This document shows positions 7,029 through 9,221 of a stretch of DNA of 9,221 nt, in pieces. Every line of letters begins with the position of its first letter. Position 1 is the first letter of the stretch. The notes below the pieces were generated by a model. The model searched no databases, was not told the DNA's origin, and worked only from the letters and a program-made list of their open reading frames with translations. This DNA comes from Bacillota bacterium. GTDB taxonomy: Bacteria; Bacillota; Clostridia; Peptostreptococcales; Anaerovoracaceae. The DNA is taken from positions 1 through 9,221 of the forward strand of contig JAFRLD010000119.1 of the NCBI GenBank assembly GCA_017431395.1. The letters run 5' to 3'. The translations under genes were made by a program, and so were the position numbers.

Positions 7029-7379
7029 TTATTTGTGTTCCCGGGATGGGCGCGGTCCGCCCTGCGCGTCGTGTTCCTCCGCCTTCGCTGTGATGGCGTC
7101 CCCGAACCCCCGAAGCGCATCGAACGGGCTGAAGATCTTCGCCCTGCGGGAAAGCGGCATGGCAGGGTGGCGGACCGTGAATGGATCCAGAGGATCGTGG
7201 ACGGGCCGCCCGCGCCGCAGGACCTCGCTGTAGCGGAAGCCTTCGGGGGCGTTGGTTGTTTTCGGGACCTCCGGAGTGCCCGTTTCCTTCGCATCCAGAG
7301 CTGCGGGAGCGCCCGGTCCTTTCGGGACCTCCGGAGTGCCCGGGCTCCCGGGGACCCCGGAAATTTTCTTATCGGTCAT
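7029..7379 (-). CDS. YolD-like protein with proline-rich repeat N-terminus
   Basis: This 116-residue protein starts in the ATGA that ends the polymerase gene, with GGAGGG upstream. The core at about 49-104 resembles YolD-like proteins of Clostridia: RYSEVLRRGRPV, then HPAMPLSRRAKIFSPFDALRGFGDAI, where the pattern HPxMxxxxRAxxFSPFxALxGxxDAI is what I recognise. YolD-like proteins typically sit beside Y-family polymerases and are thought, by analogy with UmuD-UmuC, to be accessory factors; the biochemical role is poorly known. The first 47 residues are unusual: low complexity, rich in Pro, Gly, Ala and Thr, with GTPEVPK repeated at 14-20 and 34-40. The tail is basic and hydrophilic (GGPRPSREHK). 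The location between polymerase and SRAP genes strongly supports the assignment; the family call rests on one motif. Confidence 0.78.
   Translation of the reverse strand: MTDKKISGVPGSPGTPEVPKGPGAPAALDAKETGTPEVPKTTNAPEGFRYSEVLRRGRPVHDPLDPFTVRHPAMPLSRRAKIFSPFDALRGFGDAITAKAEEHDAQGGPRPSREHK
7260..7342. repeat. Exact 23-bp direct repeat, 60 bp apart, inside the YolD-like gene
   Basis: Positions 7260-7282 and 7320-7342 are identical over 23 bp (core TTCGGGACCTCCGGAGTGCC). The 60-bp spacing keeps the reading frame and gives two GTPEVPK blocks exactly 20 residues apart. The flanking bases are diverged, with an AP pair also aligned in each unit. This looks like an old in-frame duplication that has built part of the proline-rich N-terminus. 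Confidence 0.85.
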
Positions 7380-8788
7380 TTCCTGTGCCCTCCGATCTGT
7401 TCGTTCCGTTCGAGCGCGGTGCCTCCATGGAGCAGGTTCATGCCCCGGAAGACGGCGTTCGGTCCATATTTCTTCCGCACGTCCAGCATGGCCGCCTGGA
7501 TCCGCTGCTCCTGTTCGAGCTTCCGGTAGTCGGTGAAGAGATCCAGCTGATAGATCCCTTCGTTGACCTGTGTATCGCAGGCGCAGACAGCGAGCCTGCG
7601 CTGCAGCAGGCGCCGGTCGATCTTCTGATCGTATTGCCGCAGGACGGCCGGAGTGATCTCCGCGGCTGAGCTCGTGGGCGAGGGGAGCCGCACGGTCCCG
7701 TTCGAATGCCGCGGATGGATCCGTCCATAGAAGTCCATGCTGATGGGACCGGAGTAGGAGGGGACCTTCTCCAGGCTCTTGTAATCATAACCGACCCACC
7801 AGGTGAAGACCTTAGCAATCAGGTTCTTCGCGAACAGGTCGGCACAGAGTATGTCCAGCATTTCGCGGATCACCAGACGCGCCTCACAGTATTCATAAGG
7901 GCGGGGCAGCACCTGCCCGTGTGACAGGCTGCGGGAATCGCCCCGGTAGTTCTTGATGTCCGCCATGGTGACCGGTTCGATCCCCCAGGCATGGTCGATC
8001 AGGATCTCCGCATCGATGCCGAAAACCTTATAAAACCATTCCTCATCGACCTGGGATCTGGCGGCCACGTCGCCCATGGTGAACATGCAGGCTTTCTGGA
8101 GCCGGCGGGCTTTGCCGCGGCCGATCTGCCAGAAGTCGGTAAGGGGCCGGTGCTCCCACAGCAGGTATTTATAGCTCTCTTCATCCAGCCGGGCGATACG
8201 GACCCCGTCCCGGTCCGGCGGAGCCTTCTTGGCAACGATGTCCATGGCGATCTTGGCCAGGTACAGGTTGGTGCCGATGCCCACCGTCGCAGTGATGCCG
8301 GTGACCGAAAGCACCTCCCGGAGAATCGTCCTGGCCATCACATGAGCCGCCGTCTCACCGCTGGCCTCCGCCTGTTTCTTATAAAAATGCAGGTACCCGG
8401 TGCAGTCGATGAAAGCCTCATCGATGCTGTAGACATGGATATCCTCGGCGGCAGCAAACCGCAGATAGATGCCGTAGATCGTCGCGGAGACCTTCTCGTA
8501 GTCCGCCATGTGCGGCGTCGCAATAATGTAATCGACCTTCGCGTTGTTCATGACCTCATACTTCCGGATGGCCTGCTTCGCCTCGAACAGCCTCGGCCGG
8601 CCGGGGACCCCGATCGCTTTCAGGGCAGGGGAGACCGCCAGGCAGATCGTCTGATCCGACCGGGTCTCATCCGCGACCAGAAGCCGCGTCTTCAGGGGAT
8701 CCAGTCCGCGCCGGACGCATTCCACCGAGGCATAATAAGATTTCAGGTCTATACATATGTAAATGTGCTGGCTGTTCCGTGCATCCAT
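7376..8788 (-). CDS. Y-family translesion DNA polymerase (UmuC/DinB-like)
   Basis: With the start chosen at 8788 the protein has 470 residues. The palm domain shows the first metal-binding Asp in YICIDLKSYYASVEC (D14) and the second acidic pair in YSIDEAF (D123, E124). The helix-hairpin-helix of the thumb is at about 220-232 (WQIGRGKARRLQK). The little-finger domain spans roughly 300-405, and QLDLF at 414-418 is a consensus beta-clamp binding motif. The C-terminus NAVFRGMNLLHGGTALERNEQIGGHRK is typical of the Firmicutes branch of UmuC-like polymerases. These enzymes copy past damaged bases with low fidelity. The ATG at 8836 would lie inside the LexA box and has no ribosome site, while 8788 has AAGGA 7 nt upstream. 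The stop overlaps the YolD start, implying translational coupling. A promoter with a LexA box precedes it. Confidence 0.95.
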   Translation of the reverse strand: MDARNSQHIYICIDLKSYYASVECVRRGLDPLKTRLLVADETRSDQTICLAVSPALKAIGVPGRPRLFEAKQAIRKYEVMNNAKVDYIIATPHMADYEKVSATIYGIYLRFAAAEDIHVYSIDEAFIDCTGYLHFYKKQAEASGETAAHVMARTILREVLSVTGITATVGIGTNLYLAKIAMDIVAKKAPPDRDGVRIARLDEESYKYLLWEHRPLTDFWQIGRGKARRLQKACMFTMGDVAARSQVDEEWFYKVFGIDAEILIDHAWGIEPVTMADIKNYRGDSRSLSHGQVLPRPYEYCEARLVIREMLDILCADLFAKNLIAKVFTWWVGYDYKSLEKVPSYSGPISMDFYGRIHPRHSNGTVRLPSPTSSAAEITPAVLRQYDQKIDRRLLQRRLAVCACDTQVNEGIYQLDLFTDYRKLEQEQRIQAAMLDVRKKYGPNAVFRGMNLLHGGTALERNEQIGGHRK

Positions 8789-8795
8789 CCCCAAT

Positions 8796-8800
8796 TCCTT
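8796..8800 (-). promoter_or_regulatory. Ribosome binding site deciding the polymerase start
   Basis: AAGGA on the minus strand lies 7 nt before the ATG at 8788. The upstream in-frame ATG at 8836 lacks any such site and falls in the operator, around the predicted transcription start, so the shorter protein is preferred. Confidence 0.72.
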
Positions 8801-8829
8801 GCCGATCGTCTCGTTCCATAAGTTAAATG

Positions 8830-8843
8830 AGAACATATGTTCG
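8830..8843 (-). promoter_or_regulatory. LexA (DinR) SOS operator of the polymerase cassette
   Basis: On the minus strand the site reads CGAACATATGTTCT, matching 13 of 14 positions of the Gram-positive LexA consensus CGAACRNRYGTTCG. Its core GAACATATGTTC is a perfect 12-bp palindrome. It starts 5 nt downstream of the -10 element and covers the predicted transcription start, the place where a bound repressor would block transcription. This predicts induction of the downstream polymerase, YolD-like and SRAP genes on DNA damage. Confidence 0.9.
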
Positions 8844-8848
8844 TACTT

Positions 8849-8877
8849 ATTGTAACTTATATGGGGGGATTCGTCAA
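8849..8877 (-). promoter_or_regulatory. Sigma-A-type promoter of the SOS cassette
   Basis: On the minus strand, TTGACG (8872-8877) and TACAAT (8849-8854) are separated by exactly 17 bp; each matches 5 of 6 consensus bases. Transcription would start near 8842, giving a leader of about 54 nt before the polymerase ATG at 8788. The LexA box overlaps the expected start. Confidence 0.85.
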
Positions 8878-8994
8878 GTACTGTATGGGAGGGGGTGCAA
8901 AGTCTGGCCTACTGAGCCAAATCAAAAATGCTGGACGATTTGACCTAAATCAGCAGTAAAATATTGGAATCACAGGATGGCCCAGGCTGATTTT

Positions 8995-9084
8995 TTGTAA
9001 AAAACAAGGTGTTTCAAGGTGGTTTTTACAACAAATGAGTGGAAAATTGTAAAGAAACATATGTTCGGAGGTGGTTTTTACAAC
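8995..9084. repeat. Degenerate 52-bp tandem repeat (two units)
   Basis: Unit one runs from 8995 and unit two from 9047. Each opens with TTGTAA followed by an A-rich stretch and, 22 nt after the unit start, carries the exact 16-mer AGGTGGTTTTTACAAC (9017-9032 and 9069-9084). Over the first 38 bases the units agree at about 30 positions; after that they diverge. Within each unit the TTGTAAA start and the TTTTTACAA end are roughly inverted, so each can form an imperfect hairpin. It could be part of a dispersed intergenic repeat family, but that cannot be tested here. Confidence 0.7.
9054..9067. promoter_or_regulatory. Second, weaker LexA-like box inside the repeat
   Basis: Read on the minus strand the site is CGAACATATGTTTC, matching 12 of 14 consensus positions and sharing the 12-mer CGAACATATGTT with the operator near 8836, 224 bp away. 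One half-site is intact (GTTCG on the plus strand), the other degraded. It has no obvious promoter of its own in the window. It may be a low-affinity LexA site, a site for a gene beyond the edge, or chance. Confidence 0.4.
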
Positions 9085-9173
9085 GATTTTGCCATAATTT
9101 GGGACTGGCCAGCCTTTGGAAGAGTTTGAGGGCATCAAAGAACGGATATAAATGCTTCGTGGAGAGAACTGTG

Positions 9174-9200
9174 TTGACCTGGGAAAAAATGTATTATAAG
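9174..9200 (+). promoter_or_regulatory. Possible weak plus-strand promoter at window edge
   Basis: TTGACC (9174-9179) and TATAAG (9195-9200) each match 5 of 6 consensus bases, but the 15-bp spacing is shorter than the preferred 17. If real, it would drive a gene beginning beyond base 9221, divergent from the SOS cassette. AT-rich sequence produces such matches by chance, so this is tentative. Confidence 0.25.
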
Positions 9201-9221
9201 TTTTGCCCTGAAACCACGTGA

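Larger units (their letters stand above)
8878..9221. other. AT-richer intergenic stretch without a convincing gene
   Basis: This region beyond the SOS promoter contains no open frame with a ribosome site or recognisable protein. Two short frames of about 60 codons (minus strand near 8950-9138 and plus strand 9039-9221) begin with TTG or GTG, lack ribosome sites and run through the repeats described separately. A small inverted repeat CAAATC / GATTTG (8918-8923 and 8937-8942) is present and of unknown meaning. Base composition is clearly lower in GC than the genes. Confidence 0.6.

Noticed and set aside
7001..7294. N-terminal extension of the SRAP gene, in frame up to 7294
   Set aside because: The extension overlaps the YolD-like gene in another frame, would bury the catalytic Cys that must be residue 2, and ignores the strong GGAGGTG before 7000.
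7991..8821. Open frame of 276 codons on the plus strand opposite the Y-family polymerase
   Set aside because: It is antisense to conserved catalytic motifs of the polymerase, with no ribosome site and no recognisable domain.
8789..8836. Earlier ATG at 8836 as polymerase start
   Set aside because: It lies inside the LexA box near the predicted transcription start and has no ribosome site; 8788 has AAGGA at 7 nt.
8970..8996. Intrinsic terminator before the T-run at 8991-8996
   Set aside because: The bases before the T-run (GGCCCAGGCT) form only a 3-bp stem, too weak to support the call.
8995..9084. CRISPR-like array
   Set aside because: There are only two units, they are degenerate, the exactly shared block is 16 bp, and no cas genes are present.
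8950..9138. Short minus-strand frame of 62 codons
   Set aside because: It starts with TTG-ATG without a ribosome site, runs across the 52-bp repeats and resembles no protein I know.
9039..9221. Short plus-strand frame of 60 codons ending at the window edge
   Set aside because: It uses a GTG start without a ribosome site and overlaps the repeat; composition gives no support for coding.

Overview
The window looks like the chromosome of a Gram-positive anaerobe of the Clostridia, perhaps a Lachnospiraceae relative. The reasons are moderately GC-rich genes with AGGAG/GGAGG-type ribosome sites, a Bacillus/Clostridia-type LexA (DinR) box, a YolD-like protein beside a Y-family polymerase, and a small CxxC protein of a type I recall mostly from Lachnospiraceae. 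The taxon is inference; no rRNA or other marker gene is present.

Positions 1-6240 hold one tightly packed plus-strand gene block, probably an operon whose start lies outside the window. In order it encodes the catalytic and C-terminal part of a PepX-like Xaa-Pro dipeptidyl-peptidase (cut by the window edge), a membrane-anchored HAMP/PP2C (SpoIIE/RsbU-type) phosphatase, a 74-residue CxxC protein, a GNAT acetyltransferase, a 198-residue lipoprotein and a family III CoA-transferase fold protein with the catalytic residues of alpha-methylacyl-CoA racemases. Gaps are 27, 42 and 23 bp, then overlaps of 4 and 22 bp. No single pathway obviously joins these genes.

Positions 6241-6364 are a very GC-rich convergent spacer with two perfect hairpins and no clear T-tract.

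Positions 6365-8877 (minus strand) form a compact DNA-damage cassette: promoter and LexA box, then a Y-family translesion polymerase with a beta-clamp motif, a YolD-like accessory protein with a proline-rich repeat-containing N-terminus, and an SRAP (YedK/HMCES) abasic-site shielding protein. The polymerase stop and YolD start overlap (ATGA). The LexA box lies just downstream of the -10 element, so SOS control can be read directly from the DNA. Translesion synthesis and protection of abasic sites in single-stranded DNA would be induced together.

Positions 8878-9221 are AT-richer and carry no convincing gene. They hold a degenerate 52-bp tandem repeat, a second weaker LexA-like palindrome inside that repeat, and a weak possible plus-strand promoter near the edge.

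The clearest system here is the LexA-controlled polymerase/YolD/SRAP cassette. Its parts belong to known families; the arrangement and the extended YolD protein are the parts most worth a second look.
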